Translations under genes and position numbers: made by a program | Notes under the pieces: generated by a model | What the model was told of the DNA's origin: nothing | Database searches by the model: none | Seen by the model: only the letters and a program-made list of their open reading frames with translations | Part shown: piece by piece, positions 38,675 through 47,949 of the stretch | Layout: every line of letters begins with the position of its first letter | How positions within the stretch are numbered: the first letter of the stretch is position 1 | Assembly: GCA_031271165.1 (NCBI GenBank) | Contig: JAISWF010000275.1 | Coordinates: 1 to 47,949 of the forward strand | Origin: Deltaproteobacteria bacterium | Lineage (GTDB): Bacteria; Desulfobacterota; Desulfarculia; Adiutricales; Adiutricaceae | Direction of reading: 5' to 3' | DNA: 47,949 nucleotides

Positions 38675-40009
38675 TTATTGGCCTGGTTCAGGTTTAGGCT
38701 TCCTCGGTTCTACTCCGGTGAGTTTTGTCAAGGTTTCACTGACAGCTGGGTTACGGTTGTTGTTGACCAAGTCAAAGACATCACGGCCTTCTTTATCCTT
38801 AAGAAAAGGATCGGCCCCGCCGCCGAGGAGAGTTTTGATGATTAAGGGGTCATGGCTGGAAGCCGCCGCCATCATCAAAGCAGTTAAGCCTTTATCGGTT
38901 TGGGCATTGGGATCGGCCCCTTGGAGTAAAAGATATCGGGCGATGTTGGGCTGAGGATTGAGGGCGGCCGCCATAATTGGGGTTAGCAACATCGTATTGG
39001 TCTGGTTGACGTCGAATCCGAGGACCAAAATCCGCCGGATGTTTTCGACGTTGGGGGCGCTTAGAGACGCCGAAAACAAGATACTGGACTCAATTTCATC
39101 GACGGCCTTGGTATTGGCCCCAGCCCCAATAAATGCGGTGAGCACTTCAGGATTAGAATTGGAGGCGGCCCCAAAAATAGGCGTTTCCTGCCGATTGTTT
39201 CTGGCCTCCAGGTTAGCTCCGGCCCGGATCAGAGTCAAAGCCACCTCCGGATTGGTAGAAAAACGGGCGGCGGCAAAAAGGGCCGTTTCCCCGTCAGAGT
39301 TGGCGGCATCAATGTTGGCCCCCAGTTCGATCAGGGCCTTGAGGTTGGGAATGTTTCCGGTCTGAGCGGCATTGAGTAGCGGCCGGAAGCCCTGACCATC
39401 CACCGACTCAATGTCAGCTCCCAATTTGATCAGCGCTTCCAAGACTTTGGGATTGGTATTGTTGGTAGCCGCCTGGTGGATGGCGGTTACCCCGTGAAAA
39501 GTCTGATAGTTAAGGGGTATCTTGGGAGCTAGAACATTTACTACGGCCGGTTCGGGATTAAAGGAGGCGGCAAACATCAGAGCGTTCAGACCATAGTGAT
39601 TTTCAACTGCTTCAGGATCGGCCCCGGCTTTAAGGAGAGCCTCAATGACTTTGGGATCCGGGTTAGAGCCGCTGGCCCGCATCAGAGGCGTCAGGCCGTC
39701 GGGAGTGCGCAGGTTGAGATCGGCCCCTTCTTGGATAGCTTTTTCAACATCCTGGGCCGACCCTTTAGCGCAGGTTTCCAGCCAGGCTTGTTCTTGGGGG
39801 CTGAGGCCAGCAGCGTCTGTTTCTTTGGCCGCCGGGCCAAGTTCCGAAGCCGCCGCTTCCCCGGCATCATTAGGGCTGGTTGGGGCTGGCTCAGCTGCCG
39901 CTGGGGGGTTGGCGGCTTCGGCCGGTGTCTGAGCCAAGCTAGGGTAACAAAAGGCTAATGTCAAACAAAAGAAGCTAATGGTCAGACCGACGGAGATATA
40001 TTTCATCAA
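38675..40009 (-). CDS. secreted/periplasmic ankyrin-repeat protein
   Basis: Signal peptide and Ala/Pro-rich linker, then about 9-10 ankyrin repeats ('DGLTPLMRASGSNPDPKVIEALLKAGADPEAV ...'). Confidence 0.93.
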   Translation of the reverse strand: MMKYISVGLTISFFCLTLAFCYPSLAQTPAEAANPPAAAEPAPTSPNDAGEAAASELGPAAKETDAAGLSPQEQAWLETCAKGSAQDVEKAIQEGADLNLRTPDGLTPLMRASGSNPDPKVIEALLKAGADPEAVENHYGLNALMFAASFNPEPAVVNVLAPKIPLNYQTFHGVTAIHQAATNNTNPKVLEALIKLGADIESVDGQGFRPLLNAAQTGNIPNLKALIELGANIDAANSDGETALFAAARFSTNPEVALTLIRAGANLEARNNRQETPIFGAASNSNPEVLTAFIGAGANTKAVDEIESSILFSASLSAPNVENIRRILVLGFDVNQTNTMLLTPIMAAALNPQPNIARYLLLQGADPNAQTDKGLTALMMAAASSHDPLIIKTLLGGGADPFLKDKEGRDVFDLVNNNRNPAVSETLTKLTGVEPRKPKPEPGQ

Positions 40010-40096
40010 TTAAAAACCTCATGAGAAAAAATGCAATAAAATAACTTCTAATTAGATAAGGTTAAAAAATTAAGGGTGCAATATAGACAAATGATT

Positions 40097-41368
40097 TTAG
40101 TTAAAATCTTCCTTGGTGACCACCACTATGCCCCTGCGGGTAACCGAAAAACGAGCCCGGTCCTCCTTGGGGTTGTAACCGATGACAGTGCGGGCCGGGA
40201 GTTTGGCTCCGTCGGAAATAATGGCTTTTTTGATTTTACTAAAACGCCCGATATCGACGTTTTCCATGATTACCGATTCGTCGACCTCAGCTCCACGGTG
40301 GACCGAAACATTGTAGGACAAAACGCTGTTTCTGACCGTACCGCCGCCGATAACGCAACCGTGGGACACCAGTGAATCGCGGGCCAGGCCGTGGAGGGGG
40401 GTACCGTCAGACTCGGTGACTGACAAGGTTTTGACTGGTGGGAACTGGTGCTGGGCGGTTCGCATGGGCCAGCGGACGCCGTAAAGATTAAAAAAGGGAG
40501 CCAGACCGCACAGGTCCATGTTGGCATTCCAGTAGGCATCAAGGTTACCAACGTCGCGCCAGTAACCAGAGTCAGGGGCGACCTCGACCGGTTTTTCGGC
40601 CCGGCTGCCTTCCTCGTCAGTAAAAAAGACCACTTCCTCAATTTTGTTTTCCCGGCGGTAGGGATAAGCGATGACCTTATGGGTCTTGAGGATGCTTGGG
40701 AGTATGTCTTTTCCAAAATCCGGCCGGTCGTCGTTTTTTAACAAATCAATGAGCACCGGGGCCGAAAACAGGTAAATGCCCATCGAGGCCAGACACACGT
40801 CAGGGTTGCCAGGGATGGAGGCCGGATTTTTTGGTTTTTCCTGAAAGCCAGTGACTTCGAAAGATTCGTTGACCTGAAGAACGCCGTACTCTTTGGCTTC
40901 GCTCTTGGGAGTTTCGATGACGGCTATAGTAACGTCAGCATTATTGGCACAGTGATAACGCTTGAAGATTTCGTAGTTCATCTTGTAAACGTGGTCGGCT
41001 GAGAGAATCAAAAGGTGTGATGGTTTCTCGGCTTCGATCATTTCTAAGTTCTGGCGGATGGAGTCGGCCGTCCCTTGGTACCATTTGTCGCCGGTCATCA
41101 TTTGTGGCGGAACGATCCTCAGAAAGTGGCCCAGGGACTGGCTGAAAATGTTCCAGCCCGATTCCAGATGTTGAATCAGGGTCTGGGCCTTGTACTGGGG
41201 AAGTACCAAGATTCGATAGACCTCTGAATTGATGCAGTTGGAGAGGGACAGATCAGCCAGCATGTAAATGCCACCAAAGGGGATGGCCGGCTTGGAGCGG
41301 GATCTGGTCAAAGGCATGAGCCGTTCGCCTTTTCCGCCGGCCATAATCAAAGCAATAACATTTTTCAT
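40097..41368 (-). CDS. glgC: glucose-1-phosphate adenylyltransferase
   Basis: 'ALIMAGGKGERLMPLTRSRSKPAIPFGG', 'WYQGTADSIRQNL', 'LILSADHVYKMNY', 'GYWRDVGNLDAYWNANMDL'. Confidence 0.95.
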   Translation of the reverse strand: MKNVIALIMAGGKGERLMPLTRSRSKPAIPFGGIYMLADLSLSNCINSEVYRILVLPQYKAQTLIQHLESGWNIFSQSLGHFLRIVPPQMMTGDKWYQGTADSIRQNLEMIEAEKPSHLLILSADHVYKMNYEIFKRYHCANNADVTIAVIETPKSEAKEYGVLQVNESFEVTGFQEKPKNPASIPGNPDVCLASMGIYLFSAPVLIDLLKNDDRPDFGKDILPSILKTHKVIAYPYRRENKIEEVVFFTDEEGSRAEKPVEVAPDSGYWRDVGNLDAYWNANMDLCGLAPFFNLYGVRWPMRTAQHQFPPVKTLSVTESDGTPLHGLARDSLVSHGCVIGGGTVRNSVLSYNVSVHRGAEVDESVIMENVDIGRFSKIKKAIISDGAKLPARTVIGYNPKEDRARFSVTRRGIVVVTKEDFN

Positions 41369-41895
41369 AGGACCACCTTGTTATTTACGGGCCAATTTAG
41401 CGGTTACCGGTTAAGATTGCCGCTTTCAGTCTGTATAACTATTGACTTTTCCAACGCAAAACAAAGTATTGCTCTTAAACTTATTTGATAAAAATAGTCA
41501 ATTATCATATTTCAATAAGTATTGCTGATCTCGGATGAAAAATTGAGGCGAATAATCAAACCAAAGTTTTCCCTTTGGCCCTAATGAATGATAGCACGTG
41601 TTGTCAGATTTTTCTGTTGGTCAAAGTAAAATAGTTGTAAAACAACCTACGAATCAATGAATATATATTATAAAATATAAATATTAAGCATAAAATTGAG
41701 CATATAACCCCGTTAGCCATAATTGATCTGGAAGTTGATCACTTCGGCTTGGGGAGGATTTTTCAATAATTCAATTATAGCCTGTAAGGTCGGTCTTGAC
41801 TAGCAGAAAAATCCAAGCAGTTTAAGGAAGTAAACTGTCTTTGGGGTTAAGGCGTTAATTTTCAGAGTTTAAATAGATAGAAAAGTTTTGTTAAA

Positions 41896-41919
41896 ACGCT
41901 GCGGTCGCGGCCGCAGCGT
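41896..41919 (-). terminator. terminator hairpin downstream of ybeY
   Basis: ACGCTGCGG-TCGCGG-CCGCAGCGT perfect 9-bp arms, followed on the minus strand by TTTTAACAAAACTTTT. Confidence 0.65.
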
Positions 41920-41952
41920 CGGTCAATGATAATGCTGGTCGAAATTATTGGT

Positions 41953-42390
41953 TCAGAGATCGCATTTGATCAGAGCCAAAAGCCTTTCCGTCTCCTTTTG
42001 CTGGGCTTGGTCTTGGGCCTGGCCCAGTTCATGATCGTGGCCGGCAAGGTGGAGGACGGCGTGGATCAAATAGAAATAAAAAAGCTCACCGGGGTCGATT
42101 CCCTCTTGTTGGGACTGCCTTAAAATCGTCTGGCTGGATATGGCTATGTCGCCCAGGTACCCGGTGAGGCCCTTGGCTAAATTGGTATCGGAAAAGGATA
42201 AAACATTGGTGCTCTGGTCCAGGCCTCTGAAATCCCGGTTAAGGACCCTTATCTCTTGGTCGTCGGTGACTAAAACCGTCAGCCCCGCCCCTTTAAATTG
42301 TAGATTAGCCAGCACCAGGCCTAGTCTGCGCCTGATTTTATACGGGTTAATGGGTAAGACGTTTTGGTTGTTCACTATTGAAATGGCCAT
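41953..42390 (-). CDS. ybeY: endoribonuclease YbeY (rRNA maturation)
   Basis: 'VTDDQEIRVLNRDFRGLDQSTNVLSFSD', 'GDIAISSQTI', 'HAVLHLAGHDHE' Zn motif; start placed at MAISIVNNQ (ORF track start is 42432). Confidence 0.93.
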   Translation of the reverse strand: MAISIVNNQNVLPINPYKIRRRLGLVLANLQFKGAGLTVLVTDDQEIRVLNRDFRGLDQSTNVLSFSDTNLAKGLTGYLGDIAISSQTILRQSQQEGIDPGELFYFYLIHAVLHLAGHDHELGQAQDQAQQKETERLLALIKCDL

Positions 42391-44683
42391 AAATGACTTT
42401 GCTTCGTGCCGTTTGATTTTTTTGGGCCTCATTGCTGACGCCTGGATAGGCGATGCGGTGATGGTAAATGCCGATTAAGATATTGGTAAACACTCTAATC
42501 GTCTCGGTGACGTCTTTAAGGACAAGCTCAGAACAATCCAATTGCCCGTCGTCAAAGACTCGGTTGACCAAAGTGCGGACCAATTCCTGGATTTTGGTCG
42601 GGGTTGGTTCGGTCAGAGTTCTGGTGGCCGCTTCACAGATGTCGGCCAGCATGACCAAGCCCGCCTCTTTGGCGGCCGGCTTGGGGCCGGGGTAGCGGAA
42701 GTCGCCCTCATTGACTTCTGCCGAGTTGGGGCTACGGTTTTCCTTGGCTTTGAAGAAAAAGTAGCTCATGAGGCTGGTCCCGTGGTGCTGTTCGACAATG
42801 TCGATGACCTGTCTGGGAAGCTTATGCTCACGGGCCAGTTCAATCCCTTCCTTGACGTGCCCCACCAAAACCAGGGCCGACATGGTCGGGGTGAGATACT
42901 CATGCCTGTTTTCACCCATTTGATTTTCAATAAAATAAAGTGGCTTTTTGATCTTGCCGATATCGTGGTAATAGGCCCCGACCCGGGCCAGGTGGGGATT
43001 GGCGCCGATGGCCTCGGCCGCCGCTTCCACCATGCTGCCGACGATGACCGAGTGGTGGTAGGTACCGGGGGCGGAGAGCATCAGGTCCCTTAAAAGCTGG
43101 CGGTTGAGGTTGCCCAATTCCATTAACTTCAAATTGGTGGTCAGACCCATCAGGCTTTCGATTAATGGGATCAGGCCGCTGGCCAATATGCCCGACACCA
43201 GGCCGGAAAGAATCGCCGCATAGGTGTCGTGGAGAAATTGTTTACTTAAAAGCTCCCCATCCATCATGGTCAGACCGATTAAAGTCAGGCAGTTGACCAA
43301 GGCGGTCATGGCGGCGGCAGGGATAAGGCGGCTGCGCTCGCTGATACGCCTTAAGTGCCAATTGGAGACCAAACATCCGTTGCAGATGTAAATAAAGGCG
43401 GTTAAGGTGTCCATCGGGGCCACGATGGCTCCCAGAAACGAGCCCAGAAAACATAAAAAGATTGTCCGCTTAAGGCCAAGAAAGATGGCTCCCAGCATGG
43501 CCGCCGTCGGGACCGGCATGGCCATGAAGGTCGTGTGGGGCTCAAAATAGTCGAAGGAGCTTGATAAGCTCCGCCCCAATTGCCCTGACCACCAAGGCAG
43601 AAGGATAAAAAGTAAAAGGAGGGCCGACAGGATAATGAGTTGCTTGTGACCCATTGAGCCTTCCAGGTCGAGCCGGTTTAAGGTCTGGGTCACGGTCATG
43701 AAAATAAAAAGGAGGACCAAAAGACCAATTGAGCGCCTGGCCCAAAGCGAGCCGGACATTTCCGCGCTTAAGGCCGCCATGGTAAGTTCGGCCTCTCTTG
43801 AGACGGTATTGCCTTCCCGAACGATTATTTCGCCGGAGCGGACATGGTGAATGACTTCCGGGACAGCTGCGGCCGCACCTAGCTGTCGTTTTTTTAGGAT
43901 TCCAATGTCCAAAATCAGATTGGGCCGAATCAGACCAACGGTCAGCTGGCTCACCAGAGCCGCATTGGTCGGGTCAGGTCCGAAGGTCCTCAGGCGGGCT
44001 CTGGCCTCGGCCAGGAGCCGGGCCCGTGGCAAAGTCAGAAGCGATTCAAAAGCTCTCATTGAGCGGCCCAGGCCCAGACGGCCTATCTCCACATAGTTAT
44101 TGTCAAAGGCGGCGTAGGAGTCATCGTCGGGTAATATGCCCTGGGCCATGAGTTCGGATGTCAGCCAGCCTACTTGACGCTCAAGCTCGGGTCCAAAGCC
44201 GTCTTGCCAAGTCAAGTTCAGCAGCCGTTGGCAGTCGTTGGTAACAAAAACTTGGCAAAAGATTTGTGACAGTTCCCAAGGCGGGGAGTTATGGCCATTC
44301 TCCCAGAGCTGCTGGCCCTGAGCGAAGGCATGTCGCAGGTATTCCAGAGCCATGGTCCCGGGACGATCGTCAAAAACGAATAGGGGCACTGCCGAATTGT
44401 AGGCCGTCAATCGGGCCTGAGCCGTGGCCTCGGGGTCATTGACAAAAAAGTCCCGATCGCTTCTGACCGTGTGAGAGGCGACCTTGCCAGCCTGGTAAAC
44501 TTGGGGCTGGGGATTGGTTAAAATGACCGTAATAAGCGAGACAAAAAAAATGACTGTCAGACGGATGGTCAGTTCCCTTGAGGGCCGATAGCTGAAACGA
44601 GCGCCGGACCATAGTTTTCGGCCTTTGGGCCGCTGTCCGTGGGGGTGGCCGTTGGCTAATTTTGGATTTTTTTTGTCAATCAT
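42347..44683 (-). CDS. pgpH: 7TM-HD (PgpH-type) HDIG phosphohydrolase
   Basis: Multi-TM protein with 'LMLSAPGTYHHSVIVGSMVEAAAEAIGANPHLARVGAYYHDIGKIKKPLYFIENQ' HD domain; lies between phoH and ybeY. Confidence 0.93.
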   Translation of the reverse strand: MIDKKNPKLANGHPHGQRPKGRKLWSGARFSYRPSRELTIRLTVIFFVSLITVILTNPQPQVYQAGKVASHTVRSDRDFFVNDPEATAQARLTAYNSAVPLFVFDDRPGTMALEYLRHAFAQGQQLWENGHNSPPWELSQIFCQVFVTNDCQRLLNLTWQDGFGPELERQVGWLTSELMAQGILPDDDSYAAFDNNYVEIGRLGLGRSMRAFESLLTLPRARLLAEARARLRTFGPDPTNAALVSQLTVGLIRPNLILDIGILKKRQLGAAAAVPEVIHHVRSGEIIVREGNTVSREAELTMAALSAEMSGSLWARRSIGLLVLLFIFMTVTQTLNRLDLEGSMGHKQLIILSALLLLFILLPWWSGQLGRSLSSSFDYFEPHTTFMAMPVPTAAMLGAIFLGLKRTIFLCFLGSFLGAIVAPMDTLTAFIYICNGCLVSNWHLRRISERSRLIPAAAMTALVNCLTLIGLTMMDGELLSKQFLHDTYAAILSGLVSGILASGLIPLIESLMGLTTNLKLMELGNLNRQLLRDLMLSAPGTYHHSVIVGSMVEAAAEAIGANPHLARVGAYYHDIGKIKKPLYFIENQMGENRHEYLTPTMSALVLVGHVKEGIELAREHKLPRQVIDIVEQHHGTSLMSYFFFKAKENRSPNSAEVNEGDFRYPGPKPAAKEAGLVMLADICEAATRTLTEPTPTKIQELVRTLVNRVFDDGQLDCSELVLKDVTETIRVFTNILIGIYHHRIAYPGVSNEAQKNQTARSKVIYGHFNSEQPKRLTH

Positions 44684-45737
44684 TGTCTTGGTCCGCAGGG
44701 GAGGCTTTGGTTCCCTTTTCGTAAGCCGCCAGAATCTGGCGCACCAGGCGGTGGCGGACTACATCTCGGCCGCTGAAGCGGCAGAATGCTACGCTTTCCA
44801 GACCCGGCAGGAGTTCCATCGCCTCATTGAGGCCCTTAGGGCAGCCTCCTGGGAGATCGCTCTGTCCGGGATCGCCGGTGACAACGGCTTTGGAGCCCGG
44901 ACCCAGCCGGGTCAAAAACATTTTCATCTGCTCCCGAGTGGTGTTCTGGGCCTCATCCAAGATGACGAAGGCGCCTGACAACGTTCGGCCTCGCATGAAA
45001 GCCAGAGGGGCAACTTCGATCAGACGGTGCTGGTTGAGTCTGGCAAACTTGTCGGGGGCAAGCAGTTCCGAGAGGGCGTCGTAAAGCGGCCGCAGGTAGG
45101 GGTCAATTTTTTCGGCCAGATCGCCTGGCAAAAAACCAAGCCGTTCTCCGGCTTCGACTGCCGGCCTGGTCAGTACCAGTCGAGAGACTTGGCCGCTTAA
45201 AAGGGCTTCCACGGCCATGGCCACGGCTAAAAAGGTTTTGCCGGTACCGGCCGGCCCGATTCCAAAAACCAGATCGTTTTGTCTGATGGCCTCAAGGTAG
45301 AGCCGCTGGGTTGGAGTTCTGGCTACTACCAGCCGCTCTGGTCCAAGTTGGGGCCGGTAGCTCCGGAAAAAACCTTCCAAATCAATGTCGGGATCGGCTT
45401 TTAAAAGGCCGGCCAGGCATTCCACTTCCCAGGGTTTAGGCGTGTCACCCTGGGTGGGCATAAGCTCAAGGGCCTGGATCGCTTTTTTGGCCAGTTCGAC
45501 CGCTTCTGGATTATCATCCAAAAAAAACAGTTCATCGCCTCGTTGGCCGATGTGGACCCCGAGGTGATCGGATAATATTTTAAGGTTGACTGAGGCTGAG
45601 CCTAAACGGGCCCGGCGGGAGGCCGAGACGAACGCTCCTCGGCCTGCACCCGGGGTTGTCCGAGTGTCGGAGTTAACTGTCTGACCTTTCACCGACAAAG
45701 GCCACCCATGAACACTTCCGGTTCGGGCAGAGCGCAA
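44676..45737 (-). CDS. phoH: PhoH family ATPase
   Basis: 'LVFGIGPAGTGKTFLAVAMAVEALLSGQVSRLVLTRPAVEAGERLGFLPGDLAEKIDPYLRPLYDAL', 'FVILDEAQNTTREQMKMFLTRLGPGSKAVVTGDPGQSDLP'. Confidence 0.96.
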   Translation of the reverse strand: MRSARTGSVHGWPLSVKGQTVNSDTRTTPGAGRGAFVSASRRARLGSASVNLKILSDHLGVHIGQRGDELFFLDDNPEAVELAKKAIQALELMPTQGDTPKPWEVECLAGLLKADPDIDLEGFFRSYRPQLGPERLVVARTPTQRLYLEAIRQNDLVFGIGPAGTGKTFLAVAMAVEALLSGQVSRLVLTRPAVEAGERLGFLPGDLAEKIDPYLRPLYDALSELLAPDKFARLNQHRLIEVAPLAFMRGRTLSGAFVILDEAQNTTREQMKMFLTRLGPGSKAVVTGDPGQSDLPGGCPKGLNEAMELLPGLESVAFCRFSGRDVVRHRLVRQILAAYEKGTKASPADQDND

Positions 45738-45891
45738 AGGCGAAGACTGAAAAGCTCGGTCATAAAACTTCCTGAAAGCGAGGCTCCGGGTTATTGGGTC
45801 CGAAGTCTTTGGTTAAGCTGGGTTGGGCCCTGATTTTGGATTTGGGTCCGGTTATCCGGCCGCCGTAAGACGACTGGGAAAAAGTTGGACT

Positions 45892-47235
45892 TCAGGCCAC
45901 CGCCGTGCCAATGATAGTATAAATCAGTAAACTGACTACGTCGTTGGCCGAGGTCACTACCGGCCCGGAGGCCAGGGCCGGGTCGATCTGGACGGACCGA
46001 AAGAAAATCGGAGTTACGGCACCCAAAAAGGCCGAGACCACGATGGCCACCGAGATGGAAAGGCCCACGGCCAAGCCCAGCCTTAAGGTGCCGTGGATGG
46101 TCCCGCTGATAAGGGCAATAGTCAGGCCAAAGGCTAGAGCCATAAAGGCGGTGACCTTTTGTTCTTTTAGGAGCGATTTGAGGAGCTGCCCGGTTCCGAT
46201 GCGGCCCATAGCCAGACCACGGACGGTGATAGTGGCTGATTGTGAACCCACGGCCCCGGAAAGACTCATAACCATGGGGACGAAAGTGACCAAGGCCACG
46301 GTTTTAAGGAGCGAGGCCTCAAACTTGGTCAGAATAAAGGAGGTCACAAAACCCCCAACTAGATTAAATAAAAGCCACGGCAGCCTCAGGGCGGCAGTTT
46401 TGACCGCTCCGCTGGTATAGATCTCTTCTTCGGAAGAGCCGGCCAGCCGATAAAAATCCTGGTCAGTTTCCTCATGCAAGACGTCGATGATGTCGTCAAC
46501 GGTAATGCGGCCTAAGAGGCGGTTTTGGCTGTCGACGACTGGTGCGGCCCGGACGTCGTATTTTTGAAATTTTTGGGCTACCGCCTCCTGATCCTCATCA
46601 ACCCTGACTACCAGGCCAGGGCTTTCCAAAAGGGCGGCAATTTGAGTATCGGGCCTGGCCAGGAGCATGCTTTTAAGGCTGACCATCCCTCTGAGTGTCC
46701 CGTTGGAGTCGACGACAAAGACGTGACCGATGTCGCCGACATCTTCGCCGGCTTCCCGGATGCGGTCGATCACCCTGGAGATGGTGTCGGTGTCGGGTGC
46801 GGAAACCAATTCCAGCTGCATAAGGCCGCCGGCGGTCTCCTCATCGTACATCAAAAGGCGCCTGACGTCTTCGGAGTCCTCAGAGTCGATGGCTGACAGA
46901 ACTTCTTCAGCCGCTTGGTTGTCGAGCTCTCCGACGATGTCGGCGGCATCGTCGGAGTCCATCTCGGCGACCAGTTTAGTCAGTTGGGCTCTCGGCAGCC
47001 CCAAGGCCACCTGATCGCGGGCCGATTCGCTCAGTTCGACCAGAACGTCGGCGGCCTGCTGGATGTCCAGGCAAGACATGACCTTGATGGTCGCCTCCAT
47101 ACCCAGAGGTCCTAAGGCTTCAGCTACGTCGGCCGGATGGAGTGACGATAAAAGGCCGGCCAGCTCGCTTTCCCGGCCGTCCTCCAACAAGGGGGTGATA
47201 TTTAAGCGAGACGGGGCGGGCATGGACAGTCGCAT
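45892..47235 (-). CDS. mgtE: magnesium transporter MgtE
   Basis: N-domain, CBS pair ('DIGHVFVVDSNGTLRGMVSL', 'VVDSQNRLLGRITVDDIIDVLHEETDQDFYRLAG') and C-terminal TM domain. Confidence 0.95.
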   Translation of the reverse strand: MRLSMPAPSRLNITPLLEDGRESELAGLLSSLHPADVAEALGPLGMEATIKVMSCLDIQQAADVLVELSESARDQVALGLPRAQLTKLVAEMDSDDAADIVGELDNQAAEEVLSAIDSEDSEDVRRLLMYDEETAGGLMQLELVSAPDTDTISRVIDRIREAGEDVGDIGHVFVVDSNGTLRGMVSLKSMLLARPDTQIAALLESPGLVVRVDEDQEAVAQKFQKYDVRAAPVVDSQNRLLGRITVDDIIDVLHEETDQDFYRLAGSSEEEIYTSGAVKTAALRLPWLLFNLVGGFVTSFILTKFEASLLKTVALVTFVPMVMSLSGAVGSQSATITVRGLAMGRIGTGQLLKSLLKEQKVTAFMALAFGLTIALISGTIHGTLRLGLAVGLSISVAIVVSAFLGAVTPIFFRSVQIDPALASGPVVTSANDVVSLLIYTIIGTAVA

Positions 47236-47248
47236 TGACGGGCGCAGA

Positions 47249-47278
47249 GAGCCAAAAAAGCCGGGACCTTTGGCTCTC
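47249..47278. promoter_or_regulatory. stem-loop immediately upstream of mgtE
   Basis: AGAGCCAAA-12 nt-TTTGGCTCT, about 14 nt from the mgtE start codon. Confidence 0.4.
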
Positions 47279-47949
47279 GTGGCTCTCGACCAAAGAAGAG
47301 GAGCAGGCCGGAGAGGTAAGTTATGACAGGCGGACAGACAACCATTATTTTATCCTGGTGAAAATTGGCGTTCTTCGGTCTGGGTCAGGGTCGCAGCGGC
47401 CTTTAGGAAAAATTTTATAAAAACGAATAAACTTTTGTCTAGCAGGTGAATATGGGCGCCTTTAGATGGCCATAATATAACTGACAGCTATTTTAAGTGG
47501 AAATGTTTGGTCCAAATTGGGCCGTTTTGACTGCTTAAGATATTTTAATATGTGACAACAGCTGGAAGAGGCCAGGCCTCATAAACATTCCCAATCTGGT
47601 TGGGTACTAAAATTTGGTCAGGCCAAAAACGAGTCTTTATTGAAAGTAATATCCTTTAGCCGCCGCAGTTCGCTGGCAATCGTCTTTGACATACTCTTGG
47701 ACAGTTGGGTGAGGACCGGTCAAGCCAAAAATGGTCTTATGGGTAACCTGCTTTTGATTTTACCTGAGTATTTTCAAGAAAGTCAACTAATACTTAAGGC
47801 CTAAGCAGGGCGAAATCATCAAACCTCTCAAAAAAAAAGCAGTCAAAGGGGCAAGATTGGCCCCAGACTTGCAATGTCAAGTCGTCCGATCGAATCCCGC
47901 CACCAAATTGGCGGGGGAACTTCATCAGGTTTCTTGGTCAAAACATTAT

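Noticed and set aside
47858-47905. tRNA-like segment (CCAGACTTGCAATGTC..GATCGAATCCCGCCACCA resembling a GCA anticodon loop, T-loop and CCA end)
   Set aside because: The anticodon and T stems do not pair properly and no D-arm or acceptor strand fits; the sequence is better explained by three separate hairpins.
1-47949. CRISPR arrays, rRNA, tmRNA, RNase P RNA, SRP RNA
   Set aside because: No regularly spaced direct repeats and no recognisable core motifs of these RNAs were seen; a covariance-model scan would be needed to exclude them fully.

Overview
The window is a ~48 kb bacterial chromosomal segment in which almost every recognisable gene lies on the minus strand. The lineage looks proteobacterial, possibly Deltaproteobacteria/Desulfobacterota, but that is weak inference. 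Mostly housekeeping genes: an AMMECR1-family gene, an AEC transporter (plus strand), a sigma54 response regulator and sensor kinase next to pgi, a YfcE-like phosphodiesterase, malQ, an orphan class-I fumarase beta subunit with a bacteriohemerythrin, a YiiX-like hydrolase, a FecBCD-type ABC importer with a TonB-dependent receptor, PBP1A, polA, an M48 peptidase with two LemA paralogs, an MltD-like protein with LysM, a periplasmic ankyrin protein, glgC, phoH-pgpH-ybeY and mgtE. Non-coding highlights: a perfect 16-bp parS-like palindrome (15231-15246); a 5' leader of the TonB receptor with a perfect 16-bp-arm hairpin plus U-tract, a 21-codon upstream ORF across that hairpin and a 10-bp-arm palindrome; and a compact multi-stem leader at 1934-2045. 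The 18.1-21.9 kb region is decayed and holds remnants of a DinJ/YafQ toxin-antitoxin pair, a DUF1703-type AAA/PD-(D/E)XK protein and a frameshifted small gene. Protein-level oddities: tandem Fis-type HTH domains in the response regulator, an apparent loss of the catalytic Glu in the MltD-like protein, and a possible frameshifted small membrane protein after polA. I saw no tRNA, rRNA, CRISPR array or intact mobile element. All assignments were made by eye, without database searches.
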